Shown: positions 24,632 to 36,639 of the stretch, piece after piece
How the letters are laid out: each line of letters opens with the position of its first letter
Position numbering within the stretch: position 1 is the first letter of the stretch
Assembly (NCBI GenBank): GCA_021018815.1
Contig: JAITYX010000006.1
Span: 682,001 to 746,000 of the forward strand
Length of the DNA stretch: 64,000 bases
Reading direction: 5' to 3'
DNA from: Talinum fruticosum
Taxonomy: Eukaryota > Streptophyta > Magnoliopsida > Caryophyllales > Talinaceae
The notes under the pieces: model-generated
Seen by the model: the letters and a program-made list of their open reading frames with translations, nothing else
What the model was told of the DNA's origin: nothing
The model's database searches: none
Position numbers and translations under genes: made by a program

Positions 24632-24636
24632 GAGGA
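24632..24636 (+). repeat. 5-bp target duplication of chromovirus, right
   Basis: GAGGA, identical to 14425-14429. Confidence 0.9.
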
Positions 24637-25828
24637 TAGCCGAGGTCTATGTAGACGACATGATCATTAAGTCCAATGATAGGACAGGGCACTTACCTAA
24701 CCTTAGAAAATTCTTCGAAAAGACTGAGAAAATACAACATGTGCCTTAATCCTCAAAAGTGTGTCTTTAGGGTAACCTCGAGCAAATTATTAGGCTATGT
24801 TGTTATTCTTAGAGGAATCGAAGTTGATCCATCCAAGATCAAAGCTATTTAGGAAATTCCGTCAGTCGAAAATAGAAAAGGAGATACGAGGCTTCTTAGG
24901 ACGTTTATAGTATATTAGTCGTTTCATATCAAAACCGAATATGGTCTATGAACCCATTTTCAAGAAGTTGAAGAAAGGGTCTAAGCCTATTTGTGATTAT
25001 AAGTGCCAAAAAGCATTCGAGAAAGTTAAGGAATATCTAACCAATCCACTAGTGCTAGTTCTACCCTAACTAAGGAAGCCTTTACTTTTATACCTCACCA
25101 CAACAGAAAGTGTGATAGGGGCCATGCTAGCTCAATGGGATAGAAAGGAAGAATATGCGGTATATTATCGAAACAAGAAATTCTTGGATTATGAGACTAA
25201 ATACACGCTATTATAGAAGACATCGAGTGGCATTAATCTGGGCTACCAAGAAGCTCATGCACTACATGTTGGCCCACACGGTACATGTGGTAGCACCGAT
25301 GGATCCCATTAAGTAAATCCTTGAGCAACCGACCATCAACCGCAAAATAGCTAGATGGACTATCATGCTATCGTAGTTCGAATTCAAGCATGTCTCTCGA
25401 AAGTGACCAAAGGAAAGGTAGTGCCTGGAGTTCCTAACCGATCTACCCGTAATTGAATCACAACCCCAATACCTCGACTTCCCAAACGAAAATATCTTAC
25501 AAGTGGGGGTGGACATGTGGACGATGTACTTTGACTGGCGCTTCCAATCGAAGGGATTTGGAGTAGGGATTCTTTTCATCTCGCCAAAGGGAGCACATAC
25601 TCCCATTTCAGCCAAGTTAGATTTTGAGGTCACCAAGAACGCTGTGAAATACGAAGCATGCATCATGGGACTTCAAGCTCCTATAGCGATCGCAGCCAAG
25701 AGCATTAAGGTTTTTAGTCACTCCAGTCGATCATTAATCGGATATCACGAGAAGGGAAGGTACATAGTGAAACCATGGCACTCTACCAGGCATATTTGAT
25801 TGAATTATCAAAACACTTTGAAATCATT
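24637..25828 (+). pseudogene. Tat RT (catalytic part), RNase H and second RNase H, element 2
   Basis: It opens with AEVYVDDMIIKSNDRTGHLP, the catalytic YVDD box. CLNPQKCVFRVTSSKLLGY and GIEVDPSKIKAI follow. The first RNase H is poorly readable at 25040-25300. From about 25503 comes VDMWTMYFDWRFQSKGFGVG, then AHTPISAKLDFEVTKNAVKY: the second, archaeal-type RNase H that marks Tat/Ogre elements, here with Asp-Gly-Ala changed to Asp-Trp-Arg. It ends ELSKHFEII at the SIRE-like insertion; the next residues are at 36640. Confidence 0.85.
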
Positions 25829-27309
25829 TTGAAGGTTTGCACTTGGAGAGTCCTGGTCACCATAGAGGGGGGTGAATAGGGTGATGAGGAAATTTCAACA
25901 AACTTGGAAGATTTAAGCTTGAAAAGAATAATCAAGATAGTCCGAGTCTAGATTGGACTCGGAAAAGTATGAACTTAGATTTACGTGGAAACCCTCCTGG
26001 GGCGGAAAACCATGGCCACTGCTAGTCCAAGCACCAAGTCAAATACACTATTTGGAATCCATAAAATACAGCAGATCGACTCAACCGAATTACCCCCTTA
26101 AACAATTCCTTATAGAGTTTTCCTATACTCGAAATTCCCTTATCCGATCTAGTACATCCTAACCGAGGTAACCTTTACAGCTTGGGACATGTGAGCTGAG
26201 TTAACCCTTACAACTCATTCAAGGGACCTTACTTAGAGACTAAGAAAGTGTATGTAACCGATTATAAGGCTTTACAACTCAAAAAGTATTAAATACAAAC
26301 TTTGAGTTGTAAGAAGATTGAATGAGTATTATACAAAGAGATATAATTACAGACAACGTGTTTCCAAGTAATATTCAAGTCTTGAGAGTTGGCTTGTATT
26401 TATAGATGACCAAGCAGATTAGCCATTGTGACTAGTTTCCGAACGAAGTCCTTTGTGACCGTTGTAATCGGTTCTTCCGAGTGACTCGTAAAAGATCCCG
26501 TTGAGATGTGAACGTTGTGCAACGGCTCTTGACTCCTAAGGGTGTTCCAATCAACTCGGTGTTCTCTTAAAAGTAGGGTGGAAACCACCGTTGAGCTAAG
26601 CATTGAAGTTTTCCAGTTTTGAAACAGCATAACCCCGACATAGCATCTCGGGCCTTGTTCGAAGTAGAAAAGCCTTGTCTACTGGTGATTGATAGCTTGA
26701 AGCTAGTTACTTTTGTATTTCAAAATGAGATAACCTCGTTTAGATAACCTACAAAAGTAAACAATTTTGGTTCTCAAGGTATAAAATACTTTGGTCCATG
26801 ATTAGGCACGAGATAATAATTTAATTAAGATAATAAAGTGCATAATTATCTCGAGGCCTAGAAGAATGGAATTTTCCGAGTCTAATATTCATTATACTCA
26901 AATTCCATCGAGTTAGCCTTAAGAAAGATCAAGTTGTAAGAGCGAGAAAATATCGAGTATAAGTACTTGATCTAAACAAATAACTCTCAAACAAACATGC
27001 TAACTTTAAAATAGGAATTAACACTCGTAATTCACTTCGCTTTGAAATATGTAGTCGAACTTAGATATGAAGTGCTAAAGAGATTATTTGAACGTGCGAT
27101 AAATCCGAGTGGTGTATGAGTGACTAAGAAACATCAATGCAAGTTGATAGAGAAAATGTGTTTTCCGAGTCGATCGGAATCAAACGAAAACATATGAAAT
27201 GGTTTCTATAGTACTCGGAATGACTTGTAATCAAAACCTAGGAAGGATGAGGTTTATACCTGTCTTTGGTAGTTCTCGTAATGGTCTAGTTTCGAGTCCG
27301 AGTCTTTAA
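25829..27309 (-). repeat. 3' LTR of SIRE-like element (minus strand)
   Basis: It matches 35160-36639 along its whole length: plus-strand TTGAAGGTTT at the left end and GAGTCTTTAA at the right. TATTTATA at 26397-26404 is the inverted TATA box. Confidence 0.9.
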
Positions 27310-27321
27310 TCTCCCCTTTTT
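27310..27321 (-). other. Polypurine tract of SIRE-like element
   Basis: Read on the minus strand, AAAAAGGGGAGA lies directly before the 3' LTR, preceded by CTTTCATC. The same arrangement is at 61414-61425. Confidence 0.85.
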
Positions 27322-27855
27322 GATGAAAGACATTCCATACTTAGACATAAATTTTGTTAATGAAATAATTATGAGTTTTCATTCTAACCGAGTAGAGTAT
27401 CTCAGATGAATAGAGTAATGAGTGAAGTTTTTGTACTTAGAAGATTTCTACGGATAACTCGTTTAGCTAGGAATATGAATACTTGCATCGGAGCGAGAGA
27501 AAACAAATGGGAACATATATATATATATATCGGAGCAAAAAAATAAATAATAAGAGAAACAAGCTGATATATCAAAGCGGAAACTAGATGAGACATTTAA
27601 ACTCGAAAGAGTATACTCGTAAATCAATATGCTAAAAAACGAAACTTCACTCATATATATACAGAGATACAAAAACACAGAAAGTACATAGAAGAGAGGG
27701 TGAGAAAACTTCCCTAAACAAGACAACAAATTTTCTTAGTATTATTCTCCCCCTTGCCTTTCAAAGCAAAAACATAAAAATTGGGGACGAATGTATCAAG
27801 TTGATACAAATTTGATGTCCGGACAAAACAAAAAAGAGAAACAAGAGAAAAAAAG
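27322..27855 (-). other. Untranslated spacer between 3' ORF and PPT
   Basis: A+T-rich, with no coding pattern shared with the other copy. Short frames here lie in different frames and are not conserved. Confidence 0.5.
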
Positions 27856-29478
27856 TTAAGACGGTGGAGTGGATGTGGTCCGAGTAGAAAAGGATGAACG
27901 TGCAGTGCGCATTCGCCGATATGCTTATGAAGACGTTGCAGATTTGGGCGGTGGCAGCACCGGCATCTCCGGCAGGGGCTTAGCTCGAGTAGCTGAACCA
28001 TAATGAGATCATCCAGAGGTTCATTCTCTTGAAATGCCACGAGAGGGTGGTTCTTCCTCCGGCTTGACTGCGAGTGGACTCGTCCAAGCATCCGCATGGT
28101 CTTCCGACTCACTCGGACTACTATCCGAGCTTATCGATTCCGGTTGAGGAGCGGGAGCACCTTGTCCCTCGGCTTTTTCCTTTTCTTCTCCTTCTTTCTC
28201 TTTCTCTTCTTCTTCCGTCTCTCCTTCCTCCTTCTCCTTAGAAGGAGCCGCTTCAGCCGCAACCTCCTCTTTTCTTCGACTACCTCTCTAGATGGAGACT
28301 TGGCGAGGCTCGAGGACTCTTCGGATGTTTCGAGCTGTCCGGGTCCTAAGCCGCTTTGTAGCGCCTTTCTCCGAGGAGCTCAATCATCTCCTACTACTCC
28401 TTAACCAAAGCTTTCATTTTGAGGAGCACATCTTGCTGCTCTGGAATTTGAGATTGGACTGTTTTTGTTAATGGTCATGGACTGAAGGACGAGTCTTGAA
28501 GGAACGAAGAGTGTCCCGAATTTTTGTGGACACAGAGGAGAGCTTGTCTATTAGAGTTTTGGACAAGGCGGCAGTGACGAGAGTGGTGGACTTGAGGTGG
28601 AAGCACCCCAAGGTGGAGGAGGGAGTGAGAGAGGAGTCTTAAGTCCGAGGTGGAGGAGAGGGTTGCCTCAATTCTCGGCTATGGACCCAAACACCTGGTT
28701 GGGTTTCCCGGTATCCATAGTCGATAAGCTCTTTTCGCCAACAACTATGGCAGCCTCGGACACCTCGTTTGGGTCCGAGGGGAGCGGAACCTCGAATTGT
28801 TTAAAGACAAGGGTGAGTAAGGTTCCGAAAGGAAGAGGGGTGGATTTCGTAGTCGGAGCCGGCACAAAGGGCATTTGCTCAATTATGGAGGGGAAGAGGT
28901 CTACGTAATAGCCCTCGAGAATGTTGAACGAGCTTTGAGAATCTTTGAATTTTGATTCTCTTTGCTTGGAATGATGAGAAAAGAAGGTTCTCATTAGCAA
29001 GAAATGGAGGAGTTGAGCATTAGTCTTCATTTGAGTCGTAGAAAAGTTTGTGTATGACTCACGAGTTTCTTGGCATACTTTTCAAAGAACTCATCAACAA
29101 CTTCATTGAAGGGAATGGGGTTGCTGTTGAGGAAAATAGAAGAAACCTTAAAAAGTCGATGGGGGAGAGAAAGATTAATGCGAACGATGGTGTTGCGAAC
29201 TCGTGAGGTGATGATCCCCTCGAGTCGGAAAGGTTTGAATAGAACTCAACAACGAGTTTTGGGTAAATGAATTTGCTGAAATAGAGGAAATTGTATACCC
29301 CTGTGGTTTTGATGTGTTTCAACCACGAAAAGTTTGTGATTGGAAAGAATTTGTCATCCAAGGTAAGATGTTGGGTGATGAGGATTTTAGAGTTATTAGA
29401 AGGACCCTCTTGGCTTTTGGTTCTAGGTTTCTTGGTGGCGGAACCTAGAAAATCTGGAGTGAAACCTCTTTTAGGCAT
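27856..29478 (-). pseudogene. Extra 3' ORF of SIRE-like element (env-like position)
   Basis: The ATG at 29478 gives MPKRGFTPDFLGSATKKPRT; the other copy starts MPKRGFPIEGGSATKKARTK. Further shared parts are IYPKLVVEFYSNLSDS and LLHFLLMRTFFSHH. A Glu/Lys-rich acidic stretch lies at about 28100-28250, and the C-terminus reads AYRRMRTARSSFSTRTTSTP before a TAA at 27856. Frameshifts split it. SIRE elements are known to carry an env-like ORF here. I see no convincing transmembrane segment, so the function is unknown. Confidence 0.65.
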
Positions 29479-29523
29479 GTTGGAGAGGTTTTGAGATAAA
29501 AGAGAGCCGAGTCGAAGAAACGA

Positions 29524-29560
29524 GAGAGAGAAAAAGAGAGAGAGAGAGAGAGAGAGAGTA
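29524..29560. repeat. (GA)n microsatellite upstream of the 3' ORF
   Basis: Purine repeat on the plus strand, hence CT-rich in the presumed 5' leader of the minus-strand 3' ORF. A second one is at 29819-29872. Confidence 0.85.
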
Positions 29561-29668
29561 CTCGAGAGTTCTTGAGAGCGTGAGAGTGCTTGACAGCTTG
29601 AGAGTGCTTTAGTTTGCAAGAGTGTAGGTTAGCAGAGAGTAAAGTAGCGAAACGAAGGAAAATAGATG

Positions 29669-29678
29669 CTATTTATAG
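29669..29678 (-). promoter_or_regulatory. TATA box upstream of SIRE 3' ORF
   Basis: Minus-strand CTATAAATAG, about 190 bp before the ATG at 29478. The other copy has CTATAAATAG at 59209-59218, about 175 bp before its ATG. The leader between is CT-rich in both. Confidence 0.6.
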
Positions 29679-29815
29679 CGAAAGGAATGTCCTTCGATGA
29701 TCCGTTTCGACCCAACTCACCAACGATCGCCTCGGACCAGTGTGTCTATTCTCGCTCTCCAACCGTTAGGATTCCGAGTGTCTGTCTCCCAACGGCTAGT
29801 TCACCGATTGTTGTG

Positions 29816-29818
<3 letters not shown>

Positions 29819-29859
<41 letters not shown>

Positions 29860-29872
29860 AGAGAGAGAGAGA
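29819..29872. repeat. (GA)n microsatellite
   Basis: A run of GA interrupted once by AAAA, between pol and the 3' ORF. Confidence 0.9.
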
Positions 29873-30123
29873 TATTTTAAAAGAAATTTCGAAATGCTCC
29901 ACTAATGTAGAGATAATTTCGAAGTTAGAAGTCCAATTTTCTCAAAATTGAGCCTAACTCGGAAAAGTTTATGAGTAACTCGTAAAACGCAAACAGATAA
30001 TAACTCCTAGCTCAGTATCACTTGGTCAATCGAACTAATTGTTATTAAGACAAAGAAAAGAACCATGTAACACATAATCATGCAAGAGAATTTCACATAG
30101 AAAAACACATAATCATGCATTTA

Positions 30124-33100
30124 TCATGCCAAGTTCATCCCTAATGAAGCAAAACTTATCCTCACTAAGTGGCTTAGTAAACATATCAGCTAATTGAAAT
30201 TTTGTAGGAATGAATTCAAGTTCAATATCACCTTTGTCGAATGGTCTCTTAGAAAATGATACCGACCTCAATATGCTTTGTCATTGAGTGATGAACTGGA
30301 TTCTTAGTGATGCTAATTGCAATCCGATTATCACACTTGATTGGAATTGATTTGAATAAAAGTCCAAGGTCTTTCAAGTGTTGCTTGATCCATAGAATCC
30401 GAGCACAACATGCTCCAGCTTGCAATGTACTCAGCTTCAACAGTTGATAGACCAACCGAGTTCTACTTCTTTGAGTGCCAAGATATAAGGGATTGACCCG
30501 AAACCGGCATGCTCCCGAGGTGCTCTTTCTATCAACTTTGTATCCAAGCATAGTCGGCATCCGAGTATCCAGTGAGGGCCGGTTCCGAGTCTCTTGAGAA
30601 CCATAGACCTAGATTCCGAGTCCCTACAAGATATCTCAAGATTCTCTTCACCGTAGTGAGATGTGATTCTTTTGGATTATCTCGAAATCTTGCACACGGA
30701 CATACACTAAACATTATGTCCGGCCTCACTGGATGTGAGATATAGTAGAGATCTTATACCTCGATAGAGTTTCGATCTACTCGCTTTACCTTTTTCATCC
30801 GAGTCTAGTTTTATGCTACTACTCATTGGTGTTGCTGCATGTTTTGAATCTTGAAGCTTATACTTCTTCGAGCAACTCCTTAGTATACTTGATTGATGGA
30901 CATAGATGCTATCTTTATCTTGCTTGATTTGTAGACTAAGGAAAAAATTGAGCTCTCCGATCATGCTCATTTAGAATTCCTATCGCATTTACTCGGAAAA
31001 ATCTCGACAGAGATTTTCATTAGTAACTCCAAAGATTATATCATCAACATAGATTTGAACAATAAGAAAGTCTTTCCCCTTGGTTTTTATGAAAGGTGTT
31101 TTGTTAATCGACTTGTTTTGAAATCATTGTCAACCAAGAAACTGCTCAGTCTTTCATACCAAGCTCTAGGAGCTTGTTTAAGATCATAGAGAGCCTTTTG
31201 CGACTTGAAAACATGATTTGGAAATTCCAAGTTTTCAAATCCAGGGGTTGCTTAACATAGACTTCCTGTTGAATGAAACCATTCGAAAAGAACAGTTGAC
31301 ATTCATTTGATATAATTTAAAAATCATGCTTGATATAAATGCCAATAGGATTCTAATCACTTCAATCCTAGGAACTGGTGCAAAGGTTTCCCCATAATCA
31401 ATTCCTTCTTCTTGATTGTAACCTTGAGCCACAAGTCTAGCCTTATTTCTAACTACCAGCCCATCCTCATCCAGCTTTATTCTTCAAGACCCATTTGGTT
31501 CCTATGACTCGGATGGTCGAAGGTCGTTTGGTCGATCCGGACTTGGTTTCTTTCAAATTGATTAAGGTCCTCTTGCATGGCCTCTACCCATTCAGGTTCA
31601 TTTAGGGCCTCTAGTGCATTTATGGGTTCGAGTTAATGATATGAATGCAGTGAATGCACATATATTTTACGAAGAAGAGCGAGTTCTTACCCCATTGTTG
31701 ATGTCGGACAAGATGTTTTCGAGTGGGTGACTCGAAGCATATTTGAATGCTCTACCTGTTCTCCGGTTTACCAGATTTGTGGGTTGAACTGGTTGATCTT
31801 CAGTGATCCGATCTAATTTAGCTTGCTCATTTATTTGACCTTCGACGATTCCGAGCTGGCTCTAGAGCCGGTCCGATCTGAGTCATGATATTCCGAGCTA
31901 CATTAGTCCGAGTTGCTTTTCTTGACTCGTCCGAGTTCACCTTCAGCAAGATCATCTTCATCTCGATTGAGTTTCAGATCCGAGAAGGTTGACTCACTTG
32001 GTTTTCCTTGATCAATCTCATTAAAAATAACGTGGATACTTTCTTCCACTTAGTTCTTTTATTAAAAATGCGATATACTTTACTATGAGATGAATAACCA
32101 AGAAAAATACTTTCATCCGACCGAGCATCAAACTTGGTCGGGTGATCCTTACCATTATTGTGAACATAGCACTTACATCCGAAGGGTTTGAAGTATGAGA
32201 TGTTAGGTTTCTTTCCCTTGTAGAGCTCGTTGGAGTTTTCTTCAAAATAGGTCCGATAAGGCATCTATTCGAGTGTGTAGTTTGCTTGTGTTGACTACCT
32301 CAGCCTAGAAATAATAAGGAAGATCGTGTTCAATCATCATTGTCCTTCCTATTTCTTCAAAAGTTCTTTTTTTCTCTCCATTGCCCTATTCTATTGAGAA
32401 GTTCTGGGTGCTGAGAAGTTGTGGGAGATACCATTCTTGTCACGTAACTCCGCAAATTCCGAGTAGTCGAACTCCCTTCGTAGTCGGTTCGAATTCTTCT
32501 CATCTAAGTTTGAGACTCAACTTAAATTTTCCTGCAGAGCTTGTTGAACTCTTTGAAGACTTCATTTTTGTGCTTAAGAAAACAAACCTGGGTAAATCGT
32601 GAGTAGTCATCAATCACAAGTACATATGATTTACCTCCGAAGATTTCACCATATAAATTCATATGCAATATTTCAAGCACTTTGGATGTGGAAATAGTTT
32701 TGAGAGATTTGAAAAAGATCCGACCTGTTTCCCTTTTGTGCATGCTTCACAAATTTTATCTTTCTTAAATGCACAGTTAGGCAAACCTCTAACTAAACCA
32801 TGAGATGCAAGCTTTTTGATAGTATGCATGCGAACATGACCTAGTATACGATGCCATGTCCAAGAATCATCATGCAGAGATGCTTTTAAGTAAGATATGT
32901 TCGACTTGGATCGAAAGAGAAATAGTATAAGTATTACGTAATCTCTTACCCGAGAGCTTAGTCCCTCAGTAGTTGCATCGAAATATAGCAATTGATCCGA
33001 GTGAATCTTACCTCTTGACCTTTGTCACACAGTTGAGAGATGTTGAGTAGATTGAACTTTAATCCCTTGACAAGATAGACTGGGTCGACCGGATTGTCTC

Positions 33101-33250
33101 CTTTTCCAATCTTGCCTATTCCAACTATCTTACCCTTACTGTCATCTCCAAGAGTGACTTTGCCTCCTTTGTAATCTTCCAACTCGTAAAGAGTCTTGAA
33201 TCTCCCGACATGTGGCGTGAGCATCCACTATCTAGGTACCAATGACCTTT
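30124..33250 (-). pseudogene. SIRE-like Copia protease, integrase, RT and RNase H relic
   Basis: In minus-strand order: protease WYLDSGCSRHM (about 33235-33203), then YKGGKVTLGDDSKGKIVGIG and FNLLNISQLCDKGQEVRFT; pre-integrase WHRILGHVRMHTIKKLASHG with CEACTKGKQ; integrase [41 protein letters not shown] (about 31380) and IVQIYVDDIIF (31032-31067, catalytic YVDD); RNase H KVDRKSTSGACRF and CDNRIAISITKNPVHHSMTK. The C-terminus FIRDELGM ends at a TGA (30124-30126). Several frameshifts break the frame. Confidence 0.9.
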
Positions 33251-35146
33251 TGTCCTTTTCTCGAGTTACCTGCAAGTCGAACACACTAACCCTTCTCACT
33301 TCCTCTAACAAACCTAGTAACTCCCTTTACTCGTGGTTCTTTTCTCGGGAAGAAGACTCTTGGGAACCCAGATTTGAATTACTTTGGGTTTGGTCTTATT
33401 CTGAGTCTTTTGTTTGGAAAACCGAGTCCGTGTCTCTTTCTCTTGAAAATCTTTTCTTTTATAAACAGGTGAGGAAAGTTTTCTTTTGAAACCCGATCCG
33501 GGCTCAATTCTGTTTTTATTTTTATGATTATGACCATGCTCGAGCCTTCTTGAACTTCACAGCTCTGGAGTCCTTTTGAAAAGATCCGAGTAGGAATTTT
33601 ATTCCTCCTCTTTGTTAAAACCAAGTCCTTCCTTTCTAAAGGAGACACATTGAGAGCCTAAGAGCATGTCAAGGTTTTTCCGACCTTGAGTAAATTTCGA
33701 AACAAGCTCTTGAGACTCATTGAGCTTTTGTTTTAGATGCTTGTTTTCTCTTCGAGTATCTCGGACTTAGTCTCATTAGCTTGAGCACTAGTCTTGAGTT
33801 CTCTTAGAGTAAGGCTCAATTTTTCCAATTCATTTTTCAAACTAATGCTCTCGAAGTAAGAGACTCGAGTTGTTCTTTGAATTGTGAAGAATCGAATTAG
33901 ACTTTTCTTCCAAAGTGTAAATGTATTTAGCTAAATCAAGTTTGGAGAACTTAAGAAAGTGTTCTATTACCTCCCGAGGATTTGTCTCCTCATTGTTTGA
34001 GTTATCGGAGTCCGACTCGGATTTAGCTTCGAGTCCGATAGTGCCATCGAAATTTTCAATCATCCGAGTCTTCAGCTTCTTTAGATGAATCTTCATCACT
34101 CCATGTTGCCATCATAGCCTTCTTCTTCTTTCTATCCCTCTTTCTTCTTGGACATTCTTTGACTATGTTATATTTGTCGCCACATTCAAAACGACTCGAG
34201 TTCTTAGTTAAAGATAACTTTGAAGGGAGGAGTGTTTACCGTTTCTATCCTTCTTATCTTTCTTGTAGAACTCTTCTCTTGGCCTTTTCTCCCATTTCTT
34301 GTGCTTCATCATTCTTTTAAAGCCTCAAGCGATAAGTGCCATGGGATCCTCTTCCGAATTTGAGGAACTTAGATTTTCTCCTTTGCTTTCCGAGGCCTTC
34401 GAGTGCAATGTTGTTTTTAGTGCTCGACCTCGGCATCCTCTTCTTCTAGAAGGATTTCATGGGTAAGTAGCTTCCCAATTAGTGCGTCCGGCTTTAGTTG
34501 TGAGAGGTTATGAGCTTCCTCGATGGCTATCACCTTGGGACCCCATCTTCTCTTGGGTAGACTTCTCAGGATTTTTCTACACATATCTTCATGGAAAATC
34601 TATCTACCCAGAGATTTGAGGTTGTTTGTAATCTCAATGAAGCGTATAAACATCCGAGTGATGTTTTCTTCTGGCTCCATCTTGAATAACTCATATTTTT
34701 GAAGATATTGACTTCTCTTCGCTTGTCTTACTTGGCTTGTTCCTTCATATGTGTTGATAAGAGTGTCCCACACATCTTTGGCCGTGTCACAAGTCTGTCA
34801 CTCTGTTGTATTCTTCTAAGCCGATGGTGCACATCGAGATGTTCATTGCTTTAAAGTTCTTTATGAACTTTTCCGCATCTTCGATGGTGTACTCGAGCTT
34901 TGCTTTAGGCACAGTGTCTTCTATCTTCCATCTTCATTAGAATGTAATTGCCTTCTTGTATGATGTTCCGGACATCTTCATCGTTGTCCAAGAGGGAAGC
35001 ATTTAATTAGCTTCTTTCAATGCACGAAATTTGATCCTTTGAACTTTGGTAGTCCTGTTGGAAGATTTTCCTTCATCGAACTCTCCATTGTTCCGACCCA
35101 TCCGATCATTAGACCTTGAGGCTATTAGACCATTTCTAAAAGGCTA
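33251..35146 (-). pseudogene. SIRE-like Copia gag relic
   Basis: It begins near 35102 with MDGSEQW, shortly after the primer site. The body is broken; readable parts include NIIQEGNYIL and, at 33842-34099, a linker rich in Ser/Asp/Glu. A zinc-knuckle-like FECGDKYNIVKECPRRKRDR lies at about 34140-34185, lacking the first Cys and with His changed to Asn. A Lys/Arg-rich tail leads to the protease. Confidence 0.7.
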
Positions 35147-35159
35147 GGCTCGATACCAA
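35147..35159 (-). other. Primer binding site of SIRE-like element
   Basis: Minus-strand TTGGTATCGAGCC, directly next to the 5' LTR. It is close to the Met-tRNA complement and matches the site at 63958-63971. Confidence 0.8.
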
Positions 35160-36639
35160 TTGAAGGTTTTTTCTTGGATAGTCTTGGTCATCCTAGAGGG
35201 GGTGAATAGGGTGATGAGGAAATTTCAACAAACTTGGAAGATTTAAGCTTGAAAAGAATAATCAAGATAGTCCGAGTCTAGATTGGACTCGGAAAAGTAT
35301 GAACTTAGATTTACGTGGAAACCCTCATGGGGCAGAAAACCACGGCCAGTACTAGTCCAAGCACCAAGTTAAATCCACTATTTGGAATCTATAAAATACA
35401 ACAGACTAACTCAACCAGAATTGCCCCCTTAAACAATTCCTTACAGAGTTTTCTTATACTCGTAAATTCCCTTATCCGATCTAAGTACATCCTAACCGAG
35501 GTAACCTTTACAGACTTGGGACATGTGAGCTGAGTTAACCCTTACAACTCAGTCAAGGGACCTTACTTAGAGACTAAGAAAGTGTATGTAATCGATTACA
35601 AGGCTTTACAACTCAAAAAAGTATTAAATACAAACTTTGAGTTGTAAGAAGATTGAATGAGTATTATACAAAGAGATATAATTACAGCAACGTGTTTCCA
35701 AGTAATATTCAAGTCTTGAGAGTTGGCTTGTATTTATAGATGACCAAGCAGATTAGCCATTGTGACTAGTTTCGAACGAAGTCCTTTGTGACCGTTGTAA
35801 CGGTTCTTCCGAGTGACTCGGAAAAGATCCCGTTGAGATGTGAACGTTGTGCAACCGCTCTTGACTCCTAAGGGTATTCCAATCAACCGGTGTTGTCCGC
35901 AAAGTAGGGTGGAAGCCACAGTTGAGCTTAGAGTTGAAGTTTTTAGTTTTGGAAATAGACAACCCCGACATAGCGTCTCGGCCTTGTTCGAAGTAGAAAA
36001 GCCTTGTCTCGCTGGTGATTGACAGACTTGAAGCCGGTTATTTTTGTATTTCAAAAAAGATAACCTCGTTTAGTTAACCTACAAAAGTAAACAATTTTGG
36101 TTCTCAAAGTATAAAATACTTTTGTCCATGATTAGACATAGATAATAATTTAATTAAGATAATTAAGTGCATAATTATGTGAGGCTTAGAAGAATGGAAT
36201 TTTCCGAGTCTAATATTCATTATACTCAAATTCCATTAGAGTCGAGTCTTAAGAAAGATCAAGTTATGAGAGTGAGAAAATATTAGAGTATAAGTACTTA
36301 ATCTAGATAAATAACTCTCAAACAAACATGCTGACTTAAAAATAGGAATTAATACTCGTATTTCACATTGCTTTGAAATATGCAATCGAACTCGGATATG
36401 AAGTGTTCGAGAGATTATTTGTACATGCGATAAATTTGAGTGGTGTCCGAGTGACCGAGAAACACTAATGCAAGTTGATGGAGAAGAATGTGTCTTCTAA
36501 GTCGGTCGAATCGAATGAAAACATATGCAATAGTTTCTATATTACTCGGAATGACTTGTAATCAAAACCTAGGAAGGATGAGGTTTGTACTGTCTTTAGT
36601 AGTACTCGGAATGGTCTAGTTTCGTAGTCCGAGTCTTGA
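35160..36639 (-). repeat. 5' LTR of SIRE-like element (minus strand)
   Basis: About 1.48 kb, matching 25829-27309. The inverted TATA box TATTTATA is at 35731-35738. It ends in plus-strand CCGAGTCTTGA. Homologous to the plus-strand LTR at 62517-63957. Confidence 0.9.

Larger units (their letters stand above)
25829..36639 (-). mobile_element. Maximus/SIRE-like Copia retrotransposon, 10.8 kb, full structure
   Basis: On the minus strand the order is: 5' LTR 36639-35160, Met-type primer site, gag, protease, integrase, RT, RNase H (Copia order, integrase before RT), extra 3' ORF, PPT, 3' LTR 27309-25829. It lies in the second RNase H of element 2. Left flank ATCATT and right flank CATTTCATATACC suggest a 4-5-bp duplication CATT(T), though the exact ends are slightly decayed. 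Joining the flanks gives HFEII-SYTYLPIDDN in frame. Confidence 0.85.

Noticed and set aside
29666..29905. Frames encoding Arg/Glu alternations
   Set aside because: Translation of a (GA)n microsatellite.
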